DNA from: Candidatus Goldiibacteriota bacterium HGW-Goldbacteria-1
GTDB taxonomy: Bacteria > Oederibacteriota > PGYV01
Assembly: GCA_002839855.1 (NCBI GenBank)
Contig: PGYV01000002.1
Location: 249,191-313,190, forward strand
Length of the DNA stretch: 64,000 nucleotides
Direction of reading: 5' to 3'
Below the pieces are notes generated by a model. It had not been told where the DNA came from, searched no databases, and saw only the letters and a list, made by a program, of their open reading frames with translations. A program made the translations under genes and the position numbers. Shown here in pieces: positions 18,126 to 27,264 of this stretch (position 1 is the first letter of the stretch; every line of letters begins with the position of its first letter).

Positions 18126-20909
18126 ATGGCCAAAGCGAAGAAATCTGCAGCAAAGAAGCCGGCCGGAAAAGCCAAAAAGTATGTTTATTTTTTTGGCAAT
18201 GGAAAGGCTGACGGCGAAGGGCACCAGAAGGCGTTACTTGGAGGAAAAGGAGCAGGTCTTGCGGAAATGACAAAAGCAGGCGTGCCTGTACCCCCGGGAT
18301 TCACGGTTACAACAGAAGTCTGCAACCTATATTATGAAGTGGGAAGGAAAATCCCTGAAGCTGTTGAAAAAGAAATGCTTATGCACGTTGACAAACTTGA
18401 AAAGTCAACCGGCAAAAAATTTGGCGGGGACAATCCGCTTTTAGTTTCCGTACGTTCAGGCGCAAAGTTTTCCATGCCGGGAATGATGGATACTATTTTA
18501 AATCTGGGATTAAATGACAATTCTGTATTATCCCTTATCAAGCAGACAAAGAATGAAAGGTTTGCTTATGACAGCTACAGAAGGTTCATAATGATGTTTT
18601 CTGACGTTGCTATGGATGTTCCAAAAAACAAATTCGAGCACTTATTTGAAGAGGCAAAACATAAAAAGAACGTTAAGCTTGACACCGAACTTGACGCGAA
18701 AGACTTAAGGGAAATCTGCGAAAGGTTTAAAGAACTTTTCAAGAAAGAAAAAGGAATGGACTTCCCGCAGAATCCGCTTGAACAGCTTAAGCTTGCAAGG
18801 AACGCGGTTTTTAATTCCTGGATGAATGACAGGGCGATATATTACAGAAAGCAGAATGACATTCCTCACGACCTTGGAACAGCTGTTAACATACAGTCCA
18901 TGGTATTTGGAAACATGGGAAATGATTCAGGAACAGGCGTTGGTTTCACAAGGAACCCCGCAACCGGAGAAAACGTATTCTACGGCGAATACCTTATCAA
19001 CGCGCAGGGTGAAGACGTGGTTGCAGGCGTAAGGACACCGCAGCCTATTGCTTCGCTTGAAAAAGACATGCCGGAAGTTTACAAACAGTTAAGGCAGATT
19101 ACTTCAAAACTTGAAAAACATTACAGGGACATTCAGGATTTTGAATTCACAATTGAAAAGGGAAAACTTTTCATGCTTCAGACCCGTTCAGGAAAAAGAA
19201 CGGCTAAAGCAGCTGTAAGAATAGCGGTAGAAATGGTCGGAGAAAAGCTTATTTCAAAAGAAGAAGCGGTTTTAAGGGTATCCCCGGCATCGCTTGACCA
19301 GCTTTTACACCCTGTATTTGACCCCAAAGCGGAACTTCAGGTAATAGCCAAAGGGCTTCCGGCATCACCGGGCGCTGCTACAGGCAAAGCTGTATTTACG
19401 GCTAATGAAGCTGTTGAATGGGACGAAAAGGGCGAACACACCATCCTTGTAAGGCAGGAAACATGCCCGGATGACATCCACGGAATGGACGCCGCAAACG
19501 GAATTCTGACAGCACGCGGCGGAATGACATCGCACGCTGCGGTTGTAGCGCGCTCTATGGGTAAATGCTGCGTAGCAGGATGCGAAGACATTAAGGTTGA
19601 CGAACATTCCAAGACCATGACCACAAAGTCAGGCCTTGTAATTAAAGAAGGGGACTGGATTTCAATTGACGGTTCCACAGGAAAAGTTATTAAGGGAAAA
19701 GTGCCTACAGTTGAACCTAAACTTGAAGGTGAATTTGGCACGTTTATGAAATGGGCTGACGCATACAGGACATTAACAGTACGCGCCAACGCAGACGTTC
19801 CAAGGGACGGAAAAGTAGCAAGGGAATTTGGAGCGGAAGGCATAGGCCTTTGCCGTACTGAACATATGTTCTTTGACGCTGACAGGCTGCCTCACATGCA
19901 GGCTATGATTCTTGCAACAGATGAAGCAGGACGCAGAAAAGCGCTTGAAAAGCTTCTTCCTATGCAGCGCAGCGACTTTAAGGGCCTTTTTGAATCTATG
20001 GATGGGTACAGCGTAACTGTAAGGCTTCTTGACCCTCCTCTTCACGAATTCCTGCCAAAAAGGGAAGAATTAATGGTTGATATCGCCAAAGCAGAAGCTT
20101 CCGGCAAAACCACCATTGAAACAGAAGGATTAAAGAAAGCGCTGGAACTTATCAAGACAAACGGCACAGAGCTTGAAAAAGCAAAAATGCTTCTTTCCCG
20201 CGTTGAAGAACTTCATGAATTCAACCCGATGCTTGGACACAGGGGATGCCGTCTTGGAATCACATACCCTGAAATAACAGAAATGCAGGCAACAGCCATA
20301 TTTGAAGCGGCAGCGGAACTTATCAAAGCCGGCAAAAAGGTTGTCCCTGAAGTAATGGTACCGCTTGTTGGAAATGTAAAGGAATTCAAGGACCAGAAGG
20401 TTATCATTGACAACATGGCAAAGAAAGTAATAAAGGAAAAAGGCGTAAAGATGCAGTACATGGTCGGAACAATGATTGAAGTTCCAAGGGCTGCTGTTAC
20501 AGCTGATAAGATTGCCGCAGAAGCGGAATTCTTCTCATTCGGAACAAACGACCTTACCCAGACAGCGCTTGGCTTCAGCCGCGATGACGCGGGTAAGTTC
20601 ACCAAAGCTTATATTGACAAGTTTATCTTTGAAAAGGACCCCTTCCAGACTCTTGATCAGGACGGCGTAGGCCTTCTTATGATAGACGCGGTTAACAAAG
20701 GAAAAGCCACAAGGCCCGGCATTAAGCTTGGCATCTGCGGCGAACACGGCGGAGACCCGGCATCTGTTGAATTCTGCCACAGAATCGGATTAAACTATGT
20801 TTCCTGCTCGCCTTACAGGGTTCCAATTGCAAGGCTTGCGGCTGCACAGGCAGGTATCAATTTTCCTGTTAAGAAAGCTGCGGCAAAGAAAACTGCAAAG
20901 AAGAAATAA
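18126..20909 (+). CDS. ppdK: Pyruvate, phosphate dikinase
   Basis: Interconverts pyruvate, ATP and Pi with phosphoenolpyruvate, AMP and PPi, a pyrophosphate-linked step common in anaerobes. 927 residues, about 30-50 more than typical. The nucleotide-binding domain begins VYFFGNGKADG and LLGGKGAGLAEM, the swivelling phosphohistidine is His470 in GGMTSHAAVVARSMGKCC, and the PEP-binding barrel has GLCRTEHMFF and the C-terminal GICGEHGGDPASVEF with SCSPYRVPIARLAAAQA. Odd feature: both termini carry Lys/Ala-rich tails (KAKKSAAKKPAGKAKK at the start, KKAAAKKTAKKK at the end), unlike ordinary PPDK. The start has a clean AAAGGAGG site and a good promoter. Confidence 0.96.
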   Translation: MAKAKKSAAKKPAGKAKKYVYFFGNGKADGEGHQKALLGGKGAGLAEMTKAGVPVPPGFTVTTEVCNLYYEVGRKIPEAVEKEMLMHVDKLEKSTGKKFGGDNPLLVSVRSGAKFSMPGMMDTILNLGLNDNSVLSLIKQTKNERFAYDSYRRFIMMFSDVAMDVPKNKFEHLFEEAKHKKNVKLDTELDAKDLREICERFKELFKKEKGMDFPQNPLEQLKLARNAVFNSWMNDRAIYYRKQNDIPHDLGTAVNIQSMVFGNMGNDSGTGVGFTRNPATGENVFYGEYLINAQGEDVVAGVRTPQPIASLEKDMPEVYKQLRQITSKLEKHYRDIQDFEFTIEKGKLFMLQTRSGKRTAKAAVRIAVEMVGEKLISKEEAVLRVSPASLDQLLHPVFDPKAELQVIAKGLPASPGAATGKAVFTANEAVEWDEKGEHTILVRQETCPDDIHGMDAANGILTARGGMTSHAAVVARSMGKCCVAGCEDIKVDEHSKTMTTKSGLVIKEGDWISIDGSTGKVIKGKVPTVEPKLEGEFGTFMKWADAYRTLTVRANADVPRDGKVAREFGAEGIGLCRTEHMFFDADRLPHMQAMILATDEAGRRKALEKLLPMQRSDFKGLFESMDGYSVTVRLLDPPLHEFLPKREELMVDIAKAEASGKTTIETEGLKKALELIKTNGTELEKAKMLLSRVEELHEFNPMLGHRGCRLGITYPEITEMQATAIFEAAAELIKAGKKVVPEVMVPLVGNVKEFKDQKVIIDNMAKKVIKEKGVKMQYMVGTMIEVPRAAVTADKIAAEAEFFSFGTNDLTQTALGFSRDDAGKFTKAYIDKFIFEKDPFQTLDQDGVGLLMIDAVNKGKATRPGIKLGICGEHGGDPASVEFCHRIGLNYVSCSPYRVPIARLAAAQAGINFPVKKAAAKKTAKKK

Positions 20910-20930
20910 GATAAATAATATGTAATAGAA

Positions 20931-20964
20931 AAAGGCGGGGCCGTAAGGCTCCGCCTTTTTTTTT
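20931..20964 (+). terminator. Intrinsic terminator after ppdK
   Basis: AGGCGGGGCC pairs with GGCUCCGCCU around a GUAA loop, followed by a run of eight or nine T. Confidence 0.9.
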
Positions 20965-21016
20965 AGTAACGGTTTTATGGTACGCATGGCCTTAAATGCA
21001 AATTACGGAGGTAAAG

Positions 21017-22486
21017 ATGTCAAAGGACAGCATTGGTATCAAATTACTGTATTTGAATTCATTCATAGCCGGTCTGGTTACACTTATTATTGAAATTGCC
21101 GGTACAAGGATAATGGCGCCTTTTTTTGGAACAACCGTATTTACATGGTCGGCGTTGATTGGAGTCACGCTGTTATCACTGGCGGTGGGGTATTACGCCG
21201 GCGGTATTTTTGCCGAAAAAAATAACAGGCAGTGGGCGGTTTTTGCCGCGTCTTTAGCGGCAGGCGCGGTGACTGCAATAATAATGCTGTACAAAGATCC
21301 GGTGCTGAAACTTTCTGATTTGATGGGTGCAAAAGCCGGGGTGATTACAGCTTCTATTTTGCTTTTCTCTCCGGCGCTGTTCATACTTGGGGCAATATCG
21401 CCATTGTCGGTTAAGTTTGCATCTTCAAAGTTAGGCGCCGGAAAATCAGCCGGTATGATATTTGCGGTGTCCACTGCAGGCAGTTTTTTAGGAGCCATCC
21501 TTGCGGGATACTGGCTTATACCGCATTTTGGAATAAGAACTGTATTTATTATCTGTTCGGTATTGCCTGTTTTAACGGGGTTAGCCGGTATAGCGGTATT
21601 AAAAACAGATATAAAACCCGGGATTGTAACTTTATGCGCGGTACTTTTGGCAGGGCTGACAGGTTATGCGGTATCCGGAAAAAATTACGGTAAAAATATT
21701 AAAGTTGTATATGAAAAAGAGAATCATTTTGGAAGGATTCTTATAATCGATTCGCCGCAAAATATAAGGATTCTTATGGTGGACGGTACAATTCAGATGT
21801 ATTATGACCTTAATAAAAAAGAATCAGGGGCAGAATACGTTGATTTACTTGAAAAAGGCGCTGATTTGGCGGGGCAAAAAAATACGGCGCTTGTAATAGG
21901 CGCGGGCGCAGGCGCGCTTACCGGAAAACTTGAAAAAAGGGGTATTCATACAGATAACGTTGAAATAGATAAAGATATTGCTTTTGCGGCAAAAGAATAT
22001 TTTGGCAGCACATCTGAATTTATTATTGAAGACGGCAGAAGATACATACGCCGCTGCGGCAAAACCTATGACATGATATTTTTTGATGTATTTAAGGGGT
22101 ATTCCATCTGCCCGTACATGGCAACAAAAGAGAGTTTTCAGGAAGCAAAAAATATACTGAATCAGGGCGGCGTTCTGTCGATGAACATAGTGGCCGAAGC
22201 TCCGGGGCCGTCAGGTATTCATGGAAACACCGTAAATTTGGTATATTCAACAATGAAAAGTGTCTTTAAAGATGTTAAAATATCGGTGATGACTGAAGGC
22301 AATTTTGCCAACTATGTTTTTTACGCGTCGGACAGCGGTATTAATTATGGTGATACTGTTAAACTGCAGGGTAAACATGCTGTTTTAACTGATGACAAAA
22401 ACAATATGGAAAACATTTATTCATCTGTTATAGAAAAATGGCGCGACAGCAATAAAAAGCTTTTGGGCAGCAGGTTTATGCTGTAA
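21017..22486 (+). CDS. Membrane-fused spermidine-synthase-like protein
   Basis: 489 residues. The N-terminal half has about seven or eight hydrophobic segments (VTLIIEIAGTRIMAPFFGT, GVTLLSLAVGYYAGGIF, LFSPALFILGAISPL, VSTAGSFLGAILAGYW), as in the fused MFS/spermidine-synthase family. The C-terminal half carries the aminopropyltransferase/SAM fold with VIGAGAGALTGKLEKRG, a DNVEIDKDI motif, EDGRRYIRR and the FFDVFKGYS segment that contains the candidate catalytic Asp. True polyamine synthesis is not proven for such fusions; a methyltransferase or transport role is possible. A start at 20996 is in frame, but the CGGAGG at 21006-21011 points to 21017. The next gene follows 18 bp later. Confidence 0.8.
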   Translation: MSKDSIGIKLLYLNSFIAGLVTLIIEIAGTRIMAPFFGTTVFTWSALIGVTLLSLAVGYYAGGIFAEKNNRQWAVFAASLAAGAVTAIIMLYKDPVLKLSDLMGAKAGVITASILLFSPALFILGAISPLSVKFASSKLGAGKSAGMIFAVSTAGSFLGAILAGYWLIPHFGIRTVFIICSVLPVLTGLAGIAVLKTDIKPGIVTLCAVLLAGLTGYAVSGKNYGKNIKVVYEKENHFGRILIIDSPQNIRILMVDGTIQMYYDLNKKESGAEYVDLLEKGADLAGQKNTALVIGAGAGALTGKLEKRGIHTDNVEIDKDIAFAAKEYFGSTSEFIIEDGRRYIRRCGKTYDMIFFDVFKGYSICPYMATKESFQEAKNILNQGGVLSMNIVAEAPGPSGIHGNTVNLVYSTMKSVFKDVKISVMTEGNFANYVFYASDSGINYGDTVKLQGKHAVLTDDKNNMENIYSSVIEKWRDSNKKLLGSRFML

Positions 22487-22504
22487 ATAATTAAGGAGGG
22501 CAAA

Positions 22505-22798
22505 ATGGATATTGAACGCAAAAATACAGGTGATGAAAAACTTACTAAAATAAGAAGCGTTAATGAGGAATTTGAAATAGCGGATACTTTTATTATGATA
22601 AGAAGCAGGGATATTGACGCGGCCCCTCTTGGGAAAGTTATGTTTAAAGAGGTAAAAAGTATACTTATTAAACCGGCAGGGACATTATACGACGGGGAAG
22701 TTAAATTTGAACTTATTTCGGGAGATGAGCTTAAGTTTGCGGTAAAAAAGTATCAGCAGGAAGATTTTGAATTGTTAAAAAAGCAGATAGGGAAATAA
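22505..22798 (+). CDS. Small protein of unknown function
   Basis: 97 residues with no family I recognise. It is charged, with alternating hydrophobic strands (EIADTFIMIRSR, KSILIKPAGTLY, VKFELISGDELKFAV) that suggest a small beta-rich domain, possibly PH-like. An AAGGAGG site precedes the ATG. It is 18 bp downstream of the spermidine-synthase-like gene and is probably co-transcribed. The following 220 bp hold no gene. Confidence 0.6.
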   Translation: MDIERKNTGDEKLTKIRSVNEEFEIADTFIMIRSRDIDAAPLGKVMFKEVKSILIKPAGTLYDGEVKFELISGDELKFAVKKYQQEDFELLKKQIGK

Positions 22799-23018
22799 TT
22801 TTTAAGCGGGAAAAAGCAAAGTTGTTATAGTGAAAAACCATATAAAAGCCTGCCGGGTAAGCGGATAATTGATATTTTCATGGCTCCGCGAAAATTATAA
22901 ATAATTATTTTGTTAAAATTGACTTTTAATATTTTATAATGTATAAATCAGTCAAGGGGAAATAATCTAAAAACATCTGCTAAAACTCCTTTATTAAAAG
23001 TTATAAAAGGGGGCAGTT

Positions 23019-24017
23019 ATGGAGAATGTATCAAAAGAACACATCAATGAAATGGTGACCACTCTGTATGAATCCTGGAAAGGTTCTTTAATCACGGCGG
23101 GGCTAAATTCCGGTATTTTCGCGTCTATGAATTATAATAATCCAGTAACTATTGATTTCCTGGCTGAAAAAATGAACTATGACAGGGAAAAACTTGATAA
23201 ATGGTTTTATTTTTGTTCAAGCGCCGGGCTTGTAAGCAGAATGGATGGCGGATATATTTTATCGCCTAAATGTCATACTTTTATGCCGGATTCCCCGTTT
23301 AAGGATATTGTAGGATTTATGAGGTTAAATGACTTCTTCATGCGGTCAGTTGTTGAAGCGCAGCACAGTTTTAAAAAGGGAAACAGCCTTGATAAACTGA
23401 CTGAGGGCAAAATAACAAGGAATTATCAGCCAAGCGTCAGCGATAATTTATCACTTGAATTAATTGAGTATTTTAAGCAGTATAATATGGGCGGCGATGA
23501 CACAGTGCTTGATGTGGGGTGCGGGATTGGGGCCTTTGCGAGGACTGTCCTTAAAAACATACCGACACTTAGAATAACCGGGCTTGATCCAAATCTTTTT
23601 GCTATTGAATGGGGGCGCAAAGAAAACAGGGAAAAAGGACTGGGAGAAAAACTTAAGATGGTCGTTGGCGACGCGGTTGATGATATAGGTGAATTTGCGG
23701 ACAAATCATTTGACTGGGTTATAGCGGTAAACCTTTTTCATTTTTTTCCCGTGCAGCACAGATTAAAACTTATGGAAAATATGATAAGAATAGCAAATAA
23801 AGGGGTTTTCTTTACGGAAACAGTAATTGAAAAATCCAAGCTGGCAATTGCGGCAGACCCTTTAATGGCGCTGTTATGGAATGATTATACGGGCTTTTTC
23901 AGGGAAGAGGATGTGGATAATATTAACAATAAATTAATTGCAGGGCATCCGGAAGTAAAAGCGGTAAAACATCTGATTCTTCAGAATTCCACGTATCTTA
24001 TGACATTTATTAAATAA
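23019..24017 (+). CDS. SAM-dependent O-methyltransferase-type protein
   Basis: 332 residues. The N-terminal third is helical and resembles the dimerisation/winged-helix domain of acetylserotonin-type O-methyltransferases (LITAGLNSGIFASMN, KWFYFCSSAGLVSR). The catalytic domain has the SAM motif TVLDVGCGIGAFARTVL near residue 160, then ITGLDPN and the FADKSFDWVIAVNLFHFF segment. Substrate unknown. It precedes the SpoIIE-phosphatase operon by 17 bp, so it probably belongs to that transcript. A TATAAT at 22935-22940 lies upstream but without a well-spaced -35 box. Confidence 0.82.
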   Translation: MENVSKEHINEMVTTLYESWKGSLITAGLNSGIFASMNYNNPVTIDFLAEKMNYDREKLDKWFYFCSSAGLVSRMDGGYILSPKCHTFMPDSPFKDIVGFMRLNDFFMRSVVEAQHSFKKGNSLDKLTEGKITRNYQPSVSDNLSLELIEYFKQYNMGGDDTVLDVGCGIGAFARTVLKNIPTLRITGLDPNLFAIEWGRKENREKGLGEKLKMVVGDAVDDIGEFADKSFDWVIAVNLFHFFPVQHRLKLMENMIRIANKGVFFTETVIEKSKLAIAADPLMALLWNDYTGFFREEDVDNINNKLIAGHPEVKAVKHLILQNSTYLMTFIK

Positions 24018-24034
24018 CATAAAAGGAAGCGTTT

Positions 24035-25465
24035 ATGAAGCAGAGGAAAATTTTGTTTCCGGTTGTGGATAATATTTTAAGCTCCGGAATCAGGCATGGG
24101 GATGATATACAAAGAATACGCCTGATCCGCCAGGTGAATGGTTTAAACCTTTTTTTTATATTTATTGCCTCAAGCGTGACGATTATATTTACAATTATCA
24201 CATCTTCACCTGAACTTAAAATAATTCAGGGTTTAGCCACCATATTATACGCCGCCAGCTTGTACATAAATTCAAAAGGAAACCTTAAACTTGCTTCAAA
24301 TATGACGATGTATGTATTTGAAGTGCATATTTTTGGAGTGATGCTGCTTACTAATGGATGGAACAGCGCCGCAATAACGCTGATTATACTATATCCGCTT
24401 ATGGCAGCACTGCTGGAAGTGCCCATAAAACGGCATTTATTCATAGGCCTTGGGCAGGCGGCTGTATTGTTTATAATTTATAGGTTTATCCCGGGGCTGG
24501 ATGCTTATCTTGTTTATAAAAGTAATATCGGACCGGATGCGGTGTTTGTGTTAAGCCTGATGGCTGTCACTTATACACCAATCATGGCGGCTGTAATAAT
24601 AACCATAATATTTAAGGAAAATATTCTGGCAAGAAAAAAACAGAAGGAAATGCTTGTGGAAATATCAGATGTTAACAGGCAGCTTGAAATTTACGCGACA
24701 CAGTTAAAAGATGAAACCCAGAAACTTAAAGCGGAAGTCAGTATTGCGAAAAAGATACAGACAATGGTTCTGCCTTCGTTAGAGGAAATAAAAGAGATAA
24801 AAGAACTTGATATTGCCTGCATAATGAGGACGGCGACAGAAGTCGGCGGCGACTATTACGACATTATAAAAATTGACGGAACAATTACAATAGGTATTGG
24901 GGATGTAACCGGACACGGGCTGTCAAGCGGGCTGATTATGCTTATGGCGCAGACCGCTGTAAGGACGCTGGCAGAAATGAAGGTGAAGGAACCCAGCCTA
25001 TATCTGTCTTTGTTGAATAAAATATTATACGCCAATATCAGCAGGATAAAAGAAGACAGAAGCATGACTATGATAATAATTACTTATGTCAATAACAGGT
25101 ATTATATCTCGGGTCAGCATGAATCTGTGATTATATGCAGGAAAAACGGCGAAATTGAAGTCATTGACACAATGGATAATGGTTTTTATGTGGGAATGAC
25201 CCTTGATGTACCGGATATATATAAAAACATGGAACTTGTCCTTGAAAAAGACGATGTTATGTTTCTTTATTCTGACGGCGTCACAGAGGCGGAAAACATT
25301 AGAAAAGAGCAGTTTGGGATATCCAACCTGTGCGACACATTAAAGAAGTACCATAATTTAACCGCGGAAAAAATTAAAGATAAGTTCATGAAAGATCTGT
25401 ACAACTTTATGGGAGAGACAGAAATATATGACGATATAACGCTTGTGGTAATAAAACAGAAATAA
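24035..25465 (+). CDS. Membrane SpoIIE-type PP2C serine phosphatase
   Basis: 476 residues. The first 200 have about six hydrophobic segments (NLFFIFIASSVTIIFTII, LATILYAASLYI, FGVMLLTNGW, LFIGLGQAAVLFIIY, AVIITIIFK), so it is an inner-membrane sensor. A coiled coil (about residues 205-240) leads into the SpoIIE domain with AKKIQTMVLPSLEEI, the metal-binding motifs VGGDYYD and GDVTGHGLSSG, and the C-terminal FLYSDGVTEAEN. In known partner-switching systems this kind of phosphatase dephosphorylates a STAS protein. The next genes encode a GHKL ATPase and a STAS protein, which supports exactly that role here. Confidence 0.92.
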   Translation: MKQRKILFPVVDNILSSGIRHGDDIQRIRLIRQVNGLNLFFIFIASSVTIIFTIITSSPELKIIQGLATILYAASLYINSKGNLKLASNMTMYVFEVHIFGVMLLTNGWNSAAITLIILYPLMAALLEVPIKRHLFIGLGQAAVLFIIYRFIPGLDAYLVYKSNIGPDAVFVLSLMAVTYTPIMAAVIITIIFKENILARKKQKEMLVEISDVNRQLEIYATQLKDETQKLKAEVSIAKKIQTMVLPSLEEIKEIKELDIACIMRTATEVGGDYYDIIKIDGTITIGIGDVTGHGLSSGLIMLMAQTAVRTLAEMKVKEPSLYLSLLNKILYANISRIKEDRSMTMIIITYVNNRYYISGQHESVIICRKNGEIEVIDTMDNGFYVGMTLDVPDIYKNMELVLEKDDVMFLYSDGVTEAENIRKEQFGISNLCDTLKKYHNLTAEKIKDKFMKDLYNFMGETEIYDDITLVVIKQK

Positions 25466-25479
25466 GGGAGGTATAAAAA

Positions 25480-26031
25480 ATGAAAATTGGAGATTATCTG
25501 GAAATTCCGGAAACAAAAAAAGTAATTCTGCTAAAGCTGACGCACGCGGACCTGCTTAAGATATGGAAAAGGTGCGGGTTAACCGCCAATTACGGGGCAA
25601 GTTATCTGGCATCATCATGCCCGGAAAAGAAAGATGTTATGAATTCGGTTTCAATGATAATTAATGAACTTCTGGAAAATGCCGCAAAGTATTCGGATGA
25701 GGAAATGGGATGTATAGAACTTACAATAACACTTTCCGGAGATTCGGCAATTTTGCAGGTGGATAACATAATTGACGAGCAGAGATATATGATTTTTAAG
25801 AAGTTTGCCGACAAAATAGCAAACTGTGATGACGTAAATTCCATGTATATGGAAAAACTGCAGTCTTTCGGTGAAGATGACAGCATGAAATCGGGAATAG
25901 GGCTGCTGACAGTATTAAGTTTTTTTAATCCAAAAATGGGTTTTATGTTTCAGCCTCTTAAGGAAGCGAATAAATACAGGGTGTCGGTTCAGGCCGCAAT
26001 GCCTATAGAGGGGGCGGCATCATGCAGATAA
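25480..26031 (+). CDS. GHKL ATPase-type protein (slr1658-like, anti-sigma-like kinase)
   Basis: 183 residues. The N-box NELLENAAKYSDEEMG is visible with Glu63 and Asn66, and the later SGIGLLTVLSFF segment is the glycine motif of a shortened GHKL fold. The region in between (QVDNIIDEQRYMIFKKFADKI) is characteristic of slr1658-like proteins found beside SpoIIE phosphatases. It is likely the serine kinase or switch partner of the STAS protein encoded next, whose frame it overlaps by 10 bp. An AAGGGAGG site is present. Confidence 0.85.
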   Translation: MKIGDYLEIPETKKVILLKLTHADLLKIWKRCGLTANYGASYLASSCPEKKDVMNSVSMIINELLENAAKYSDEEMGCIELTITLSGDSAILQVDNIIDEQRYMIFKKFADKIANCDDVNSMYMEKLQSFGEDDSMKSGIGLLTVLSFFNPKMGFMFQPLKEANKYRVSVQAAMPIEGAASCR

Positions 26032-26375
26032 AGGGAGAAGACTATTCAATTGTATTTGATGACAAGCTAAATACCGTTAATTTCAGCGGCTCCCTTCGCC
26101 TTGAAAACATGGGGGAATATAAGTCAATAGAGCAGTTTCTTCTTGATGTGCATGAATTGAACCTTCCGTTTTTAAACCTGGATTTTAAAGCGGTTGATTT
26201 TCTTAACAGTTCCGGGATTGCAATGCTTTGCAGATTTATTATGGATGTAAAAAAACAGGACAAAATGCCTGTTATTGTCACGGGAAATGACGATATTTTA
26301 TGGCAAAAGAAGTCATTTGCCAATTTAAAACTGCTCTGGGATAAAGTGGAAGTAAAATTCGGAAGGGCGCAGTAA
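26022..26375 (+). CDS. STAS-domain protein (slr1659-like anti-sigma antagonist-type)
   Basis: 117 residues. The FLNSSGIAMLCRF motif with Ser63/Ser64 is the phosphoserine region of STAS anti-anti-sigma-type proteins, set between an LNLDFKAVD strand and the following helix. The QKKSFANLKLLWDKVEVKF tail matches the slr1659-type arrangement. It probably cycles between phosphorylated and free forms under control of the upstream kinase and phosphatase. No sigma factor is nearby; the next gene is a diguanylate cyclase. Confidence 0.88.
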   Translation: MQIKGEDYSIVFDDKLNTVNFSGSLRLENMGEYKSIEQFLLDVHELNLPFLNLDFKAVDFLNSSGIAMLCRFIMDVKKQDKMPVIVTGNDDILWQKKSFANLKLLWDKVEVKFGRAQ

Positions 26376-26392
26376 ACAAAAGGGGTAAAATT

Positions 26393-27037
26393 GTGGGTGA
26401 TGAGGAAAATATTAAAAAGCCGGATGAATTGCGCGATGAACTGGAAGAGTTAAAAAAAGAGAATGAGGACCTTAAACTGCTTTATGATACTATTGTAAAG
26501 CACGCTACGACACTTGAAAACGACCTTGAAAAAAAACTGCGTGAAATTACGGTAATGTCGGTGACCGATTCCCTTACGAATATATTTAACCGCAGGAAAT
26601 TTACGGACAGCCTTCTTTTTGAAGTGAAAGGCGCTTTAAAAAACAGCACCCCTCTTGCGCTTATCATATTTGACATAGATAATTTTAAGCAGATAAATGA
26701 TAAATACGGCCATGATTACGGTGATTTTGTCCTTGTGACGTCGGTAAGCATAATAAAAAAAGTGCTTTTGAAAAATTCTATTTTTGCCAGGTGGGGCGGC
26801 GATGAATTTACAATTCTGCTGCCGGGAACCAATGCCGCGCAGGCGGTAAAAATAGCGGAAGCGGCGCGGGAAGAACTTCATAATCACTATCTGAATATTC
26901 ACAGGGAAGTATCGTGCAGTTTTGGCGTGACGGAACTGCTTTCAACTGACAATATTAAAAGTTTCATAGTAAGGGCTGATAACGCGCTGTATGACGCTAA
27001 GAATAACGGCCGCAACAGCGTTAAATGTTTTTTATAA
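26393..27037 (+). CDS. Diguanylate cyclase (GGDEF domain)
   Basis: Makes cyclic di-GMP from two GTP. 214 residues: a coiled coil at about residues 5-55 and then a GGDEF domain with the start motif DSLTNIFNRRKF, FDIDNFKQINDKYGHDYGD, and the signature RWGGDEF at residues 133-139. I see no RxxD inhibitory site at the usual place before GGDEF. The start is a GTG with an AAGGGG site. There is no sensor domain, so its input is presumably the upstream partner-switch proteins acting through the coiled coil. It ends the operon. Confidence 0.93.
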   Translation: MGDEENIKKPDELRDELEELKKENEDLKLLYDTIVKHATTLENDLEKKLREITVMSVTDSLTNIFNRRKFTDSLLFEVKGALKNSTPLALIIFDIDNFKQINDKYGHDYGDFVLVTSVSIIKKVLLKNSIFARWGGDEFTILLPGTNAAQAVKIAEAAREELHNHYLNIHREVSCSFGVTELLSTDNIKSFIVRADNALYDAKNNGRNSVKCFL

Positions 27038-27068
27038 CAGGATTATAATTACAAGGAAAACAGATGGC

Positions 27069-27097
27069 TTGACATATCACTAAAATGGTAGTAATCT
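27069..27097 (+). promoter_or_regulatory. Promoter of the hydG leader
   Basis: TTGACA at 27069-27074 and TAATCT at 27092-27097 with 17-bp spacing. Transcription would start near 27104 and give about 180 nt of untranslated leader. Confidence 0.65.
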
Positions 27098-27103
27098 TAT
27101 ATT

Positions 27104-27264
27104 GAAATAAAAGATGAATCAAAAGGCTTTTTGCCTGACGGTGAATCTTCGGTTATTAAATTTATTGTGCTGAGTTGAAAGGGTTAAAACCCGACTGCAA
27201 AGGCAAGATAATAGTTAATCTTATTTATATTATCCCCGCGCTTTCGGTGCGGGGATTTTTTTTT
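27104..27264 (+). promoter_or_regulatory. Structured leader with attenuator ahead of hydG (candidate riboswitch)
   Basis: A possible aptamer closes on UUGCCU 27131-27136 with AGGCAA 27201-27206. It contains AGUUG 27173-27177 with CGACU 27192-27196 around a GGGU/ACCC hairpin, plus an early AGGC-UUUUU-GCCU hairpin. Next come GAUAAUA 27207-27213 and UAUUAUC 27228-27234, which can pair and would occupy the 5' edge of the terminator stem. The terminator AUCCCCGC/GCGGGGAU with nine T follows (27232-27264). This layout of promoter, folded leader, competing stem and terminator ahead of the ribosome site is that of a regulated attenuator. I cannot match it to a known class; HydG substrates or cofactors (SAM, tyrosine, iron) are possible ligands. 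Confidence 0.55.
27232..27264 (+). terminator. Attenuator terminator before the hydG operon
   Basis: Eight-base-pair GC-rich stem (AUCCCCGC with GCGGGGAU) followed by nine T, located 20 bp upstream of the regulator's start. It lies between promoter and genes, so it is expected to be conditional. Confidence 0.85.

Noticed and set aside
22919-22940. TTGACT with TATAAT upstream of the methyltransferase as a promoter
   Set aside because: The spacer is only 10 bp, too short for a sigma70 promoter; another -35 may be used.
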